Positions 27,489-37,204 are shown, counted from the stretch's first letter. The stretch: DNA of 64,000 bases from Microcystis aeruginosa NIES-4325 (GCF_008974145.1 NZ_BJKP01000015.1:22730-86729); one strand, 5' to 3'. Program-made: numbers and translations. The notes: a model not told the origin generated them from the letters alone.

Positions 27489-30041
27489 CTAACTATCTTC
27501 AGATTCCTCCGCGTCACTAGGGGGAACTAGGGCGACAGCAGCGATCGCATCGTCCTCATCGAGTTTTTGTACCCGGATGCCTCCGGCCGATCGCGATTGG
27601 GGAGTAATAGCATCGACGGATTGACGGATGATAATACCCCGTTCGGTGATAATCATAAATTCCTCGTTGGGGTTAACAACGTGCAGAGCCGCTAATTTAT
27701 CGTTCTTTTTGCGGAATTTAATCACTCTGACTCCTAATCCCGCCCGATTTTGCAGACGTAGGAGGGTAACGGGAACCCGTTTTCCCAGTCCTGCCATGGT
27801 AATTGCTAACACCCAGGGGCCATTATTAGCCACTTCGGGGTTAATTTCTTCGCTTTCGTCCTCGGTTTCTTCTTGGTTAGATTCAGCGATTTGGGCGACA
27901 ATTTGACTAGGCAGGATGTCCATACTGATTAATTCGTCACCTGAGCGCAATTTCATCGATTTTACGCCTTTAGTTGCCCTTCCCAAGGAGCGCAATTGTT
28001 GACTATCGGCCTTAAAATGAATTGCCATCCCCTGACGAGAACCGATAATGACGCTATCTTCCTCTTTGGCCAAGCGAACCCAACGGAGTTGATCACCGTC
28101 TTCGAGAGAAATGGCGATTAAACCGTTCGATCGAATATTACTAAAGGCAGCGAGGGCGGTTTTCTTGATAAAGCCCTTTTGTGTGAGCATAATCAGGTAA
28201 TTATCCTCGCTGAACTCGCTGACTGCCACCACCGAGGTGATTTTCTCCCCTTTGGGAATCTCTAACAGTTGCACAATGGGAACCCCGCGAGCGGTACGGG
28301 AACCGGTGGGGATATGATAGGCATTGAGACTATAGACAACCCCGCGATCGGTGAAAAAGAGGACGCTATCGTGATCGCGGCAGGTGATAAAGTGATCGAT
28401 GCCGTCGTCTTCTTTCATTTTCGCCCCAGCTTTGCCCCTTGTCGCCCGATTTTGGGACTCAAAGGTATTAACGGGCATTCTTTTGATGTAACCCTGTTCG
28501 GTGACGAGAATTAAGGCCTGTTCGTTGGCAATCAGGTCAGTTTCGGCGATTTCTCCTTCCCGTTGTTCAATATGACTGCGACGGGGGGTAGCGTGAATCG
28601 TTTTGATCTGTTGCAGTTCTTCCTCGATAATGCTGTCGATCCGTTCTTTTCTGGCCAAAATATCCTGAAGATCACCGATTTTTGTCAGTAATTCCCCGTG
28701 TTCTTGCTGAATTTTCTCCGATTCTAGGGCAGTTAACCGTCGCAGCTGCATTTGTAGGATTGCGTCCGCTTGCACCTCTGAAAGACCAAAATTCTGCACT
28801 AATCCCTCTTTTGCACTAGCTGTGTCGGCAGCACTGCGAATCAGGGCAATGACTGCATCGAGACTAGCGAGGGCAATTAGTAAACCCTGAAGGAGATGAT
28901 CTCTTTCCTCGGCCTTGCGGAGTTCATAACGGGTACGACGGGTGATAACTTCTAGGCGAAAATCGAGGAAAACCCGGAGAAACTCCCTTAAAGTCAGTAA
29001 TCTCGGTTCGTTATCGACTAATGCCAACATATTCGCCCCAAAATTCGATTGGAGGGGCGTTTGTTTATAAAGATTATTGAGGACGACGCGGGGATAGGCA
29101 TCTCGTTTCAGTTCGATCACCACCCGGATGCCGTCGCGATCGCTTTCGTCCCGCACATCGGAAATACCGTCTATTTTGCGATCATTGACCAAATCGGCGA
29201 TTTTTTCGATTAATGCCGCTTTATTGGTTTGATAGGGCAGTTCGGTGATGATAATAGCATCTCGATCGGGTCTTCCCCTTTGTTCGATGGTTTCAATGGT
29301 GGCCACTCCCCGCAGGGTAATGGAACCGCGGCCGGTGGTGTAAGCTTCCTGAATGCCGTCTCTACCAAGGATATGCCCCCCGGTGGGAAAGTCCGGCCCC
29401 GGGATATAACGCTGTAATTCCGTATCGGTGAGATCGGGGTTATGGATGAGGGCAACGGTTCCATCGATAATCTCGGCCAGGTTGTGGGGGGGGATATTGG
29501 TGGCCATACCGACGGCGATACCCGATGAGCCATTAATTAGCAGTTGCGGGACTCTAGAGGGTAAAACCACGGGTTCCTGTTGGGAACCATCGAAGTTATC
29601 GGCAAAATCGACGGTTTCTGACTCGATATCCTGTAGTAGGGCGTTGGTGGCCAGGGTGTGCAGACGACACTCGGTATAACGCATGGCTGCCGGGGGATCG
29701 TTATCGATCGATCCGAAGTTACCATGACCGTTAATCAGGGGATCGCGCATGGAGAAATCCTGGGCCATGCGGACGAGAGCATCGTAAACGGCAGTATCCC
29801 CGTGGGGGTGGTATTTTCCTAATACTTCCCCGACGACTCTAGCGCATTTGCGGAAGGGACGATCGGGGGTTAATCCTAGTTCGTACATCGCATAAAGAAT
29901 GCGCCGGTGTACGGGTTTCAGTCCGTCCCTAGCGTCGGGCAAGGCGCGCCCGACGATGACGCTCATGGCGTATTCTAGGTAGGAACGGGACATTTCATTG
30001 CTTAAGTCTGTGGGGACGACATGATCCTGGGCGGCGGTCAT
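27489..30041 (-). CDS. gyrA: DNA gyrase/topoisomerase IV subunit A
   Basis: GyrA breaks and rejoins DNA in type IIA topoisomerases. The 850-residue protein has catalytic Tyr122 in [10 protein letters not shown] and a quinolone-region GDTAVYD at residues 81-87, in E. coli-like numbering. The C-terminal domain has beta-pinwheel repeats. The GyrA box, QRRGGKG in E. coli, appears here as QNRATRG (residues 530-536), which is degenerate, so a ParC-like role cannot be excluded. The plant plastid GyrA is also degenerate here. It ends next to a large tandem repeat. I use gyrA as the likelier name. Confidence 0.9.
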   Translation of the reverse strand: MTAAQDHVVPTDLSNEMSRSYLEYAMSVIVGRALPDARDGLKPVHRRILYAMYELGLTPDRPFRKCARVVGEVLGKYHPHGDTAVYDALVRMAQDFSMRDPLINGHGNFGSIDNDPPAAMRYTECRLHTLATNALLQDIESETVDFADNFDGSQQEPVVLPSRVPQLLINGSSGIAVGMATNIPPHNLAEIIDGTVALIHNPDLTDTELQRYIPGPDFPTGGHILGRDGIQEAYTTGRGSITLRGVATIETIEQRGRPDRDAIIITELPYQTNKAALIEKIADLVNDRKIDGISDVRDESDRDGIRVVIELKRDAYPRVVLNNLYKQTPLQSNFGANMLALVDNEPRLLTLREFLRVFLDFRLEVITRRTRYELRKAEERDHLLQGLLIALASLDAVIALIRSAADTASAKEGLVQNFGLSEVQADAILQMQLRRLTALESEKIQQEHGELLTKIGDLQDILARKERIDSIIEEELQQIKTIHATPRRSHIEQREGEIAETDLIANEQALILVTEQGYIKRMPVNTFESQNRATRGKAGAKMKEDDGIDHFITCRDHDSVLFFTDRGVVYSLNAYHIPTGSRTARGVPIVQLLEIPKGEKITSVVAVSEFSEDNYLIMLTQKGFIKKTALAAFSNIRSNGLIAISLEDGDQLRWVRLAKEEDSVIIGSRQGMAIHFKADSQQLRSLGRATKGVKSMKLRSGDELISMDILPSQIVAQIAESNQEETEDESEEINPEVANNGPWVLAITMAGLGKRVPVTLLRLQNRAGLGVRVIKFRKKNDKLAALHVVNPNEEFMIITERGIIIRQSVDAITPQSRSAGGIRVQKLDEDDAIAAVALVPPSDAEESEDS

Positions 30042-30250
30042 AGGGGGGTTAACTCCAATAACAAGGCAAAAAAAGCGTTTTTGTGAGTAAATTCGCTAAA
30101 AATCGGGTTTTTACCGTTTTGATGTGCAGAATATGCCCATTTGTACGACTATTTTACCATAAAATCCCTCTTTTTTGTCGGTTTTGAGGCGGCACTCAAA
30201 CGTTTGCCGAAGGTCTGTTCCCTCATTCCAGTCCCATCTTGACACTCTGT

Positions 30251-30272
30251 GGACTATCTGTCACAATATTAT
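30251..30272 (+). promoter_or_regulatory. Single C-box and -10 element of the methyltransferase promoter
   Basis: GACTATCTGTC (30252-30262) matches the C-box found twice before the controller gene. It sits about where a -35 box would lie relative to the TATTAT -10 at 30267-30272, about 27 bases before the gene start. A C protein bound here would be expected to repress methyltransferase transcription. Confidence 0.65.
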
Positions 30273-30298
30273 CATGTAGGCCATTTGTTCTTAAAGTA

Positions 30299-31462
30299 AT
30301 GGATTTGCAATTGTCATTATTTCCAGATAATCAACCAAGTCAGGCGGTAAGCAAACAGAAAAAAGCCAAGTTAGGTCGTTACGAAAGAATTCAGCGCGAA
30401 CTGGCCACGGTAAAGCGTGATCCCTATCAAGTCCTAGTCGATGTTAACGTTCCGCTTAAGCCTCTCAATAGCTATAATTTTATCGATCTATTCTCCGGTG
30501 CGGGCGGTATAACCCAAGGTTTATTGCAAGCACGTTTTAACCCTGTAGCCAGTGCAGAAATTAGCCCGATCGCCTCAGCAACCCATCAAAAGAATTTTCC
30601 CAATTGTCATCATTTTTGTGGTGATATACATGATTTTAATACTCAAGAATGGTTGGGCAAAATTGGCAATCCATTCATTCATCTTGTGGTGGGCGGACCA
30701 CCATGTCAAGGATTTTCCGTTGCTGGAAAACGAGATGCTAATGATCCACGGAATCATCTCTTTCAAGAATTTATCCGCCTTGTTTATGAAATACAGCCTT
30801 GGTACGTTGTCATGGAGAATGTACCCGGTATTCTAACAATCAAAAAAGGAGAAATTAAGCAAAATATTCTGGAAGCTTTTCAAAGTATTGGCTATAGAAA
30901 TATTTCAATAGCAATTCTTGAATCTGCCGCCTATGGCGTTCCTCAAATAAGACCAAGAGCTATTTTTATAGCTAATAGATTTGGGATGCCAAATCCTTAT
31001 CCAAGTCCTCAATTAGTACCGGAGAAATACCAACCGATTGAAGCCGCTATCTGCGATTTACCTGCTTATGAACCTCTTCCCAGTATCAATCACGAATGGA
31101 CTCGTCACTCCCCCGAATATATGGCCAGAATAGCTCAAGTTCCTCCCGGGGGTTCCTTATATGAAACTTATGTTGATGCCTTCAAACGACAGTATCGGGG
31201 TAAGCCAAGTATGACAATTAAAGAAAATCATGGCGGTACTCATATCCATCCCTATTTAAATCGGGTTATTTCAGCCAGAGAAATGGCTAGATTACAAACT
31301 TTTCCCGATTCCTTTATTTTTGAAGGAACAATGAAAAAAGCGATGTGGCAAATTGGAAATGCCGTACCTCCACGTTTGGCAGAGTGTATTGGCTATGCTC
31401 TTATTCCCTACTTAAATCTCATAGCTACAGGTAATAAAAATATTGGAGAGGTGGCAAGATAA
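30299..31462 (+). CDS. DNA (cytosine-5) methyltransferase of a type II RM system
   Basis: The 387-residue enzyme has the C5 methyltransferase motifs in order: FIDLFSGAGG (I, 61-70), GGPPCQGFS (IV, catalytic Cys136), ENVPG (VI, 173-177), QIRPRA (VIII) and the C-terminal QIGNAVPP (X). It would protect host DNA from the partner endonuclease. The frame is open 20 codons upstream, but the ATG at 30299 follows the visible promoter and gives a plausible N-terminus. It is convergent with the endonuclease: the two stop codons are one base apart. The target sequence is not known from this window. Confidence 0.93.
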   Translation: MDLQLSLFPDNQPSQAVSKQKKAKLGRYERIQRELATVKRDPYQVLVDVNVPLKPLNSYNFIDLFSGAGGITQGLLQARFNPVASAEISPIASATHQKNFPNCHHFCGDIHDFNTQEWLGKIGNPFIHLVVGGPPCQGFSVAGKRDANDPRNHLFQEFIRLVYEIQPWYVVMENVPGILTIKKGEIKQNILEAFQSIGYRNISIAILESAAYGVPQIRPRAIFIANRFGMPNPYPSPQLVPEKYQPIEAAICDLPAYEPLPSINHEWTRHSPEYMARIAQVPPGGSLYETYVDAFKRQYRGKPSMTIKENHGGTHIHPYLNRVISAREMARLQTFPDSFIFEGTMKKAMWQIGNAVPPRLAECIGYALIPYLNLIATGNKNIGEVAR

Positions 31463-31463
31463 A

Positions 31464-32189
31464 TCACGGAGCTTCAGTCAATTTGATATTAATAGAATTA
31501 CGCCATGTTTCAAAATCATACCAACCGCAACCTACACAGCCCTGTTCTGCTTCTGCTCCAGATTGAGGAATATTTTCCGGCCAGTTCTCTCCACCGGAAT
31601 ACCAAAATCTGATATCCATTGGTGTTCCTCGCTTACCAGTTTTAATACATTTTTCACAACTTCTTGACTTTAATAAATTATGATTTCCCGCACTATCTTT
31701 TTTGAGAAGTTGAAACTTGTTTCTCATCTCAGCTACACTCATATTGACATCATGACTTGGTTCACTTATCCCCCAACGTTCCATAGGAAAACGATGGTCA
31801 ATAACCAGTTCATGTGACTGTCTGATTCTGTTTTCAATCACATCTTTATATCGATAAAACTCCAAAATTCTAGCTACTAATTGAGGCGGTATGTTGGCGG
31901 AGGCATTCGCCGCTCGCATCTCTCCAGTCCATCGATCCCAAGTTGTTGTTTTCTGACAAATTGGACAGTATTCCCGTTTTGTTTCTATTACTAGCCCGTG
32001 GCGACCGCTCCTATTTCCACGCTCTAATCCTTGGATACCACCGCCGCCAGCATATTGCTCCGATGCTATTTTTTTCCCTTCACAGGTACGACAATGCCAA
32101 GCTCGATCTGATAATAACTCGAAGACTTTGTACTGTGATGAACCCTTTTTAAACTTTGCTTTTAGAGCTTCTACTAAATCATAACTCAT
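31464..32189 (-). CDS. Type II restriction endonuclease, HNH/zinc-type
   Basis: The 241-residue protein is the restriction partner by context. It has an HNH-like core, VIDHRFP (residues 129-135) and GNHN (168-171), and four CxxC pairs (C33/C36, C75/C78, C178/C181, C218/C221), suggesting two structural zinc sites. It starts with a 4-base overlap of the controller gene and runs opposite to the methyltransferase. Recognition sequence and cut site are unknown. Alternative reading: a small HNH nuclease not linked to the methyltransferase; the operon and C-boxes make this unlikely. Confidence 0.85.
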   Translation of the reverse strand: MSYDLVEALKAKFKKGSSQYKVFELLSDRAWHCRTCEGKKIASEQYAGGGGIQGLERGNRSGRHGLVIETKREYCPICQKTTTWDRWTGEMRAANASANIPPQLVARILEFYRYKDVIENRIRQSHELVIDHRFPMERWGISEPSHDVNMSVAEMRNKFQLLKKDSAGNHNLLKSRSCEKCIKTGKRGTPMDIRFWYSGGENWPENIPQSGAEAEQGCVGCGWYDFETWRNSINIKLTEAP

Positions 32190-32434
32190 TCCGGTTTCTC
32201 TATTTCTATCTCTAAATTTTCCAGTAATTGGGATACAGTTATGTTTAATCCCTTCGCCAGAGTGACAAGAGCGGTAAGGGAAGGATTTCTTACTCCTCGC
32301 TCTAGTCCAGATATATAGGTACGATCAAGATGGCAACGTAGCCCTAGTTCTTCTTGTGATATGCCTAAAGCTGCTCTATGCTCTCGGATCATTAACCCCA
32401 ATGCCCTTAAAATTACTGCTTTTGATTTTTCCAT
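32186..32434 (-). CDS. Controller (C) protein of the RM system
   Basis: The 82-residue protein is a compact helix-turn-helix regulator: LGLMIREHRAALGISQEEL, then CHLDRTYISGLERGVRNPSL, the typical C-protein DNA-binding helices. C proteins activate their own and the endonuclease gene and delay restriction until DNA is methylated. The ATG coincides with the expected transcription start, so the mRNA is probably leaderless, as known for several C genes. Two C-boxes lie just upstream, and it is coupled to the endonuclease by an ATGA overlap. Confidence 0.92.
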   Translation of the reverse strand: MEKSKAVILRALGLMIREHRAALGISQEELGLRCHLDRTYISGLERGVRNPSLTALVTLAKGLNITVSQLLENLEIEIEKPE

Positions 32435-32438
32435 AAAG

Positions 32439-32483
32439 TCTATAATCGTTCTTAGTGGACGATAAGTCTACGGACTATATGTC
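32439..32483 (-). promoter_or_regulatory. Double C-box and promoter of the controller-endonuclease operon
   Basis: Read on the minus strand, GACATATAGTC (32473-32483), a CGTA spacer and GACTTATCGTC (32458-32468) form two C-boxes. A -10-like GATTAT (32442-32447) follows, placing the transcription start at or next to the ATG. This is close to the operator layout of characterised C-protein systems such as Esp1396I. Confidence 0.8.
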
Positions 32484-32722
32484 ACAGGAATAATTTTCCT
32501 CTCCTCCCGTCAACCAAACAGCAAGGCAGCTCACAGGGGGGACAAAATCGCATTTTTTAGTAGTTTTTCCCCCGATAATTTAGGATAAAATAAAAATGCG
32601 ATCGAGAGTTAATATTATGGACTGATCGGCAGCTCGATAATCGATGATAATTGAGATTAATGATCCCTTAACTCCAGCGAAGACTATTACCCTAATTTTC
32701 CCAGCGCAAAAATTTTCCCAAA

Positions 32723-33247
32723 ATGCTTACTCCTCTCCTCTGGCAAAGTACCAATCCCCACCCCGATAATCTGGAGAATTTCCAAATTATTAGCCAATGG
32801 TGGCAAGATTTAAATCTTAAGGAAGTCTTCTGGCAACAGCGTTTAATTCCCGATACTGGCTCTCTGGAAGATATTAATTGGGAGCAGCAAGGTTTTGATG
32901 AAAAGTTTAGCATCCAAATGCCCCAAATTCGCGGGATTACCCTCTATTGGCATAAATCTACTTTTGCTGACGAAAGAAGCATAACACCTAAACAATTAAT
33001 TTTAGATCGGGAACAGGAGCAATTAGACATTTATCCCCAATCCCAACCTAGTTTAGTTATTCGGGTGACAAAACCCCATCTGGTTTATCAAAAATTCGAG
33101 CTAAAAAATCCTCTCCTAGTCGGCAAAAAAGCGGCAAGTGAATATATTTTACTGATCAGGGATAAAGAACAGCAAATAGAAGTTAAAATTAATCTCAGTC
33201 CTGAAAATTATCGGCAATTTCTAGAAACCATGACTGAGGAACAATAA
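32723..33247 (+). CDS. Conserved hypothetical protein upstream of ureD
   Basis: The 174-residue soluble protein has no membrane segment, signal peptide or recognised catalytic motif. It is rich in charged residues and has a beta-rich pattern (LVIRVTKPHLVYQKFELKNPLLV). Its stop codon overlaps the ureD start codon by one base (TAATG), so the two are translationally coupled and probably function together. A link to urease assembly is suggested only by this position. Confidence 0.7.
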   Translation: MLTPLLWQSTNPHPDNLENFQIISQWWQDLNLKEVFWQQRLIPDTGSLEDINWEQQGFDEKFSIQMPQIRGITLYWHKSTFADERSITPKQLILDREQEQLDIYPQSQPSLVIRVTKPHLVYQKFELKNPLLVGKKAASEYILLIRDKEQQIEVKINLSPENYRQFLETMTEEQ

Positions 33248-34059
33248 TGTGGCAGGGGAACCTAGAACTAATTTACAAGCAAAAAAATCTCGCAACTGAG
33301 ATTAATCACGTCTATGCTACCGCCCCTTTAAAAGTACAAAGACCCTTTTATCCCGAGGGAAAAAACCTTTGTCATACGGTGATTTTACACACGGCGGGGG
33401 GAATAGTTGGCGGTGATGTTCTTCAACAAAAAATTCATCTCCAAGCCGCTACTAATGCCCTGATTACCACTGCTTCTGCTGGGAAAGTTTACCAGAGTAA
33501 CGGTAAGATGGCACAGCAATTAATCGAGATTAAAATCGATGACAATGCCAGTTTAGAATGGCTACCCCAAGAAACAATTATCTTTAATGGTGCGGTATTT
33601 CGCCAACATTTACGAGTGGATTTAGGGGAAAATAGCAGTTGGCTGGGATGGGAAATTACCCGTTTTGGTCGCAGTGCGCGGGGCGAGAAATTTTTAGCGG
33701 GAGAATGGCATTCTAATTGGGAAATTTGGCGATCAGGACAACCTTTATGGCTCGATCGCTCCTTCCTGTTGGGTGGTAAAATGATCGAGGGATTTTCTGG
33801 TTTAAATAATAGTCCCATGATCGGTACTTTAGTTTATATCGGTCAACCGGTGGGAAGAGATTTAATCGAGAAAGTGAGAGATTTTTCCCTAGAAGGAGAG
33901 ATGGGAGTTACTAGCACTTTAGGAGATGGTCTTTTATGTCGTTATCGGGGTAATTCTAGCGGTGAAGTGCGACAATGGTTTCAGCAGGTTTGGCAAATTT
34001 TAAGGCGAGAAATGAGCGATCGAGAGGCAATTATTCCGCGAGTTTGGTTATCGTGGTAA
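33247..34059 (+). CDS. ureD: Urease accessory protein UreD
   Basis: UreD binds apo-urease and, with UreF and UreG, delivers nickel to the active site. The 270-residue protein has family patterns YPEGKNLCHTVILHTAGGIVGGDVL and LITTASAGKVY, then LEWLPQETIIFNGA and LGWEITRFGRSARGE. No ureABC, ureE, ureF or ureG gene is in this window; scattered urease genes are common in cyanobacteria. It is full length and coupled to the hypothetical gene upstream. Confidence 0.93.
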   Translation: MWQGNLELIYKQKNLATEINHVYATAPLKVQRPFYPEGKNLCHTVILHTAGGIVGGDVLQQKIHLQAATNALITTASAGKVYQSNGKMAQQLIEIKIDDNASLEWLPQETIIFNGAVFRQHLRVDLGENSSWLGWEITRFGRSARGEKFLAGEWHSNWEIWRSGQPLWLDRSFLLGGKMIEGFSGLNNSPMIGTLVYIGQPVGRDLIEKVRDFSLEGEMGVTSTLGDGLLCRYRGNSSGEVRQWFQQVWQILRREMSDREAIIPRVWLSW

Positions 34060-34080
34060 AGGCGGTCAATTTTAAATTTT

Positions 34081-35022
34081 TCAAGTCACTTGAATGCCTG
34101 TATCGGTGATTGGGGCTATCCAAAATTGTAGATCGGGAGCGACGAGAATTTCCCGGGCCTCTTTAACGATAGTTTCCGCCACTTCCTGAGATGAACAGAG
34201 AGTAAAAACCGTCGGGCCAGAGCCTGACATCATCGTTCCCAATCCGCCTAAATCCCCCAAAACCTGTCTTAACTCGGCAACGAGGGGAAATTCGGGTAAA
34301 ACCACCTTTTCGAGGTCATTGTGGATAAATTTGCCGATAGCGGCTGGTTTTTTCTGTGCGATCGCTTGTACCAAAGCCCCGGAACTCACCTGCTGACGGC
34401 GGTGATGAAAGTCCTCTGGAGAAGACAGATAGGTATCCTGAAATTTTTGTCGATAGCTTTGGTAGGCCCAGGGTGTAGAAACGGATAAATGATCGTATTT
34501 GGCTAAAATCACCCATAATCCAGTTAGAGGAGCGATCGGATCGAGAATTTCTCCCCTTCCCGTACAGATAACCGTTCCTCCTGTCACACAAAAGGAAGTA
34601 TCGGACCCCAATCTTGCCGCTAAAGTTTCTAATTCCGGACGGGTTAACCCTAATTCCCAGATTAAATCGATGCCGACTAACACCGCCGCCGCATTGGTGG
34701 AACCCCCCGCTAAACCGGCAGCCACGGGAATATATTTCTCGATGATGATATCGATGCCGCCGTAATTGGCAAAGACGCGGGGGAATTCCCTCGCCATCAA
34801 AGTGGCAGCCCGATGGGCGAGATTACTGCTATCTTGGGGGACTAGGGGATGAGAGCAAAAGAGACGGAATTCCTGTAATCCGTTCGGCCGGAGAGTGATG
34901 CGATCGCATAATCCCACCGTCTGCATCACCATCACTAACTCGTGGAAACCATCAGGGCGATCGCCAACGATTTCTAGATATAAATTAATTTTAGCGGGGG
35001 CTAGAAGGGTATAACTGTGCAT
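34081..35022 (-). CDS. ispE: 4-diphosphocytidyl-2-C-methyl-D-erythritol kinase
   Basis: IspE phosphorylates CDP-methylerythritol in the MEP isoprenoid pathway, which in cyanobacteria feeds carotenoids, chlorophyll phytol and quinones. The 313-residue protein is a GHMP kinase with the N-terminal APAKINLYLEI, the ATP-binding PVAAGLAGGSTN (99-110) and the C-terminal MMSGSGPTVF. It follows ksgA by 16 bases, a conserved ksgA-ispE arrangement. A second MEP-pathway gene, ispH, lies at 61050-62258. Confidence 0.96.
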   Translation of the reverse strand: MHSYTLLAPAKINLYLEIVGDRPDGFHELVMVMQTVGLCDRITLRPNGLQEFRLFCSHPLVPQDSSNLAHRAATLMAREFPRVFANYGGIDIIIEKYIPVAAGLAGGSTNAAAVLVGIDLIWELGLTRPELETLAARLGSDTSFCVTGGTVICTGRGEILDPIAPLTGLWVILAKYDHLSVSTPWAYQSYRQKFQDTYLSSPEDFHHRRQQVSSGALVQAIAQKKPAAIGKFIHNDLEKVVLPEFPLVAELRQVLGDLGGLGTMMSGSGPTVFTLCSSQEVAETIVKEAREILVAPDLQFWIAPITDTGIQVT

Positions 35023-35038
35023 TTGTCAAGGAAAAAAT

Positions 35039-35845
35039 CTAAAATTTTGGCAATTGACCTAATTTTTCCGCCAAGTCAATCCATTGCGATAAACTGAGGT
35101 CTTCGGCGCGAGCGAGGGGATTAATTTCTAATTGTGTCAGGATTTGGCTTAATCGATCGCTATCTAGACAATTTTTTAGATTATTGCGTAACATTTTGCG
35201 CCGGTTGGCAAAACCCCAGCTAATTAAAGTGGACAAAAAGGCAGCATTACTGACATTATTCGGCAAAACACGTGGTAAAAGCTGAATTACCGCCGAATCC
35301 ACCTGGGGAGGCGGGGAAAAGGCCCGCCGGGGGACATCACAAATCCATTGACAATCGGCAAGGTATTGAATGCGGACGCTGAGAGCGCTGTAAGCTTTGG
35401 TGGAGGGGACAGCGACTAATCTTTCGGCGACTTCTTTCTGGACCAAGAGGGTAATACTCTGGTAAGGGGGGGTGAAGGGATGGGCGATCGAACCGAGCAG
35501 CTTTTCGAGGATCGGACTGGTGATATTATAGGGAATATTAGCCACTACTTTATTAACCGGCGGCAGTTGCTCCGGTTTAAGGGTAAGAAAGTCCCCTGGT
35601 ATGAGATGAAAGTTATCTTGTTGGCCAAATTTTTTATTTAAAATTGTCCATAGATCTCGATCGATTTCTACAGCAACAACCAATTGAGCGCCATCGAGAA
35701 GACGACGGGTTAAAATGCCTGTACCCGGGCCGATTTCTAATACCCGATCCTCTGATTGTAAATTAGCAGCGTCGATGATGCGATCGAGTATCGATTCATC
35801 TTTTAACCAATGTTGTCCAAAACGTTTACGCGGTTGAATTTTCAT
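35039..35845 (-). CDS. ksgA: 16S rRNA dimethyladenosine transferase
   Basis: KsgA (RsmA) dimethylates two adenosines near the 3' end of 16S rRNA during small-subunit assembly. The 268-residue protein has motif I VLEIGPGTGILTRRLL (35-50) and the catalytic NIPYN (103-107), with a C-terminal helical domain ending in RKMLRNNLKN. It opens the ksgA-ispE pair. Some cyanobacterial ksgA genes are annotated as ksgA/rsmA; there is no sign of a domain loss here. Confidence 0.96.
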   Translation of the reverse strand: MKIQPRKRFGQHWLKDESILDRIIDAANLQSEDRVLEIGPGTGILTRRLLDGAQLVVAVEIDRDLWTILNKKFGQQDNFHLIPGDFLTLKPEQLPPVNKVVANIPYNITSPILEKLLGSIAHPFTPPYQSITLLVQKEVAERLVAVPSTKAYSALSVRIQYLADCQWICDVPRRAFSPPPQVDSAVIQLLPRVLPNNVSNAAFLSTLISWGFANRRKMLRNNLKNCLDSDRLSQILTQLEINPLARAEDLSLSQWIDLAEKLGQLPKF

Positions 35846-35969
35846 CCCTCTATTTTAAAGTCAGAGGGTTGTTCTCGACAATAACACCCCTGAAAATATG
35901 GGCAATGCGATCGATAACCGCATCAATTATCATAGAGCCTAGACAAAGATAGCAAAAAAAATAGATACA

Positions 35970-36359
35970 ATGTCAGATTTGAACGATGTTTTCGCAATTG
36001 TAGCAGGAGCGGTTCCGGGTGCGTTATCTCGTTATCATATTACCGAATGGACAAAAGCGAAATTCGGCTTGCGCTTTCCCTATGGAACCTTTATTATTAA
36101 CTTAACTGGCTGTCTAGCAATCGGCTTTTTTGGTGCGATTTTACCCAAGTTTCCCTTTTATTCCCACGCACTAGATTTAATGGTTAGAACGGGATTTTTA
36201 GGAGCCTATACCACCTTTTCTACCTATAGTTTAGATATCCTGATCCTCTGGCGCAATCAACAAAATTTTCTCAGTCTTGTTTTTGCCGTTGCTAGTATAA
36301 TTTTCGGATTGATTGCCGTGAGAATCGGGGCTGCTATTGCCCAAGTGTTTCTAGGTTAA
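35970..36359 (+). CDS. crcB: Fluoride channel CrcB, copy 1
   Basis: CrcB (Fluc) forms a dual-topology dimeric fluoride channel in the inner membrane. The 129-residue protein has four membrane helices and the family segments GALSRYHITEW, PYGTFIINLTGCLAIGF and GFLGAYTTFSTYSLD. A second, different CrcB gene follows 40 bases downstream, so the channel may be a heterodimer, as known for bacteria with paired crcB genes. No fluoride riboswitch could be recognised upstream. Confidence 0.93.
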   Translation: MSDLNDVFAIVAGAVPGALSRYHITEWTKAKFGLRFPYGTFIINLTGCLAIGFFGAILPKFPFYSHALDLMVRTGFLGAYTTFSTYSLDILILWRNQQNFLSLVFAVASIIFGLIAVRIGAAIAQVFLG

Positions 36360-36399
36360 TTCTCCAATTTATTCACTATTGAAGGGCAGGAGAGACAGC

Positions 36400-36804
36400 A
36401 TGGATTTTTTCAGGGGACGTTATAGTTTATCCGTGGCGATTGGGGCTATTTTTGGGGCTTTGAGTCGTTTTTATATCGCAGAATTAATTGAAAGTATCTT
36501 CGGTCAAGAATGGGGATTTTTGGGGACATTTTTTGTTAATATTTCTGGCTGTTTAATTATTGCCTATGTTTTGACTATGGTTAAGGAAAATATTCGCATA
36601 ATTGCCCCAGAATTAGGATTGATGCTTGCCACGGGTTTTTGTGGTTCCTATACAACTTTTTCTACCTATAGTTTGGAGGTTAACAAGTTTTTAGAGCAAG
36701 GAAAATTAACTTTCGGTTTAATTTACTGGTTGGGCAGTATTCTTGGGGGGATGATTGCGCTTAAAATTGGAGTTATTTTAGCAAGAACAGGTTTTCCTAG
36801 ATGA
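36400..36804 (+). CDS. crcB: Fluoride channel CrcB, copy 2
   Basis: The 134-residue protein shows the same helices: GALSRFYIAELIES, GFLGTFFVNISGCLIIAYV and GFCGSYTTFSTYSLEV. It is clearly paralogous to copy 1 but diverged. An upstream in-frame TTG start is possible, but the segment before ATG at 36400 contains a GGGCAGGAG ribosome-binding site, so the shorter form is chosen. Both crcB genes are probably co-transcribed. Confidence 0.92.
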   Translation: MDFFRGRYSLSVAIGAIFGALSRFYIAELIESIFGQEWGFLGTFFVNISGCLIIAYVLTMVKENIRIIAPELGLMLATGFCGSYTTFSTYSLEVNKFLEQGKLTFGLIYWLGSILGGMIALKIGVILARTGFPR

Positions 36805-36924
36805 ATTATTAAGGGCGCAAAAATAGATAAATCTAAGCACAATTGAGACTACTTTTTTCCTCTCCCACGCATTCCTAACAAGTAATGTCTCCATTGGTTT
36901 GAAACCAACTGCCTTCGAGTAATC

Positions 36925-37035
36925 TTAGTATATGGACTGTTTTGACATTTTCACGCCATCAAGGGGTATAGAGGGCGATTTTCCCAAGATTATCGCCCCG
37001 ATAAAACCCGTTCCACCCGTCACCAAAGCACCCAT
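36925..37035 (-). pseudogene. 5' remnant of an NAD-dependent epimerase
   Basis: The open frame begins MGALVTGGTGFIGAI, which is the cofactor-binding Rossmann start of SDR-type epimerases, then runs into unrelated sequence and stops after 36 codons. It is far too short to be an enzyme. It lies in the 400-bp gap between crcB copy 2 and the second glgP, which otherwise shows no supported gene. Confidence 0.65.
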
Positions 37036-37204
37036 TACTCAAACTTTCCCCTATTTTCACTTCCTATCGGTAACTGAAATTTAATCTCCTTAACTCTGTC
37101 ATTACTATACCTTAATCTTAGTCAAGATTTAAGCTTTTCTTGATACAATTTGAGGGCGGGTTATCTTAGACTGAGAGCAGCCAATCTTCAGTAAAAACAC
37201 TCCT

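Noticed and set aside
35846..35969. Fluoride riboswitch before crcB
   Set aside because: The region lacks the expected conserved blocks by eye; not reported as a feature.
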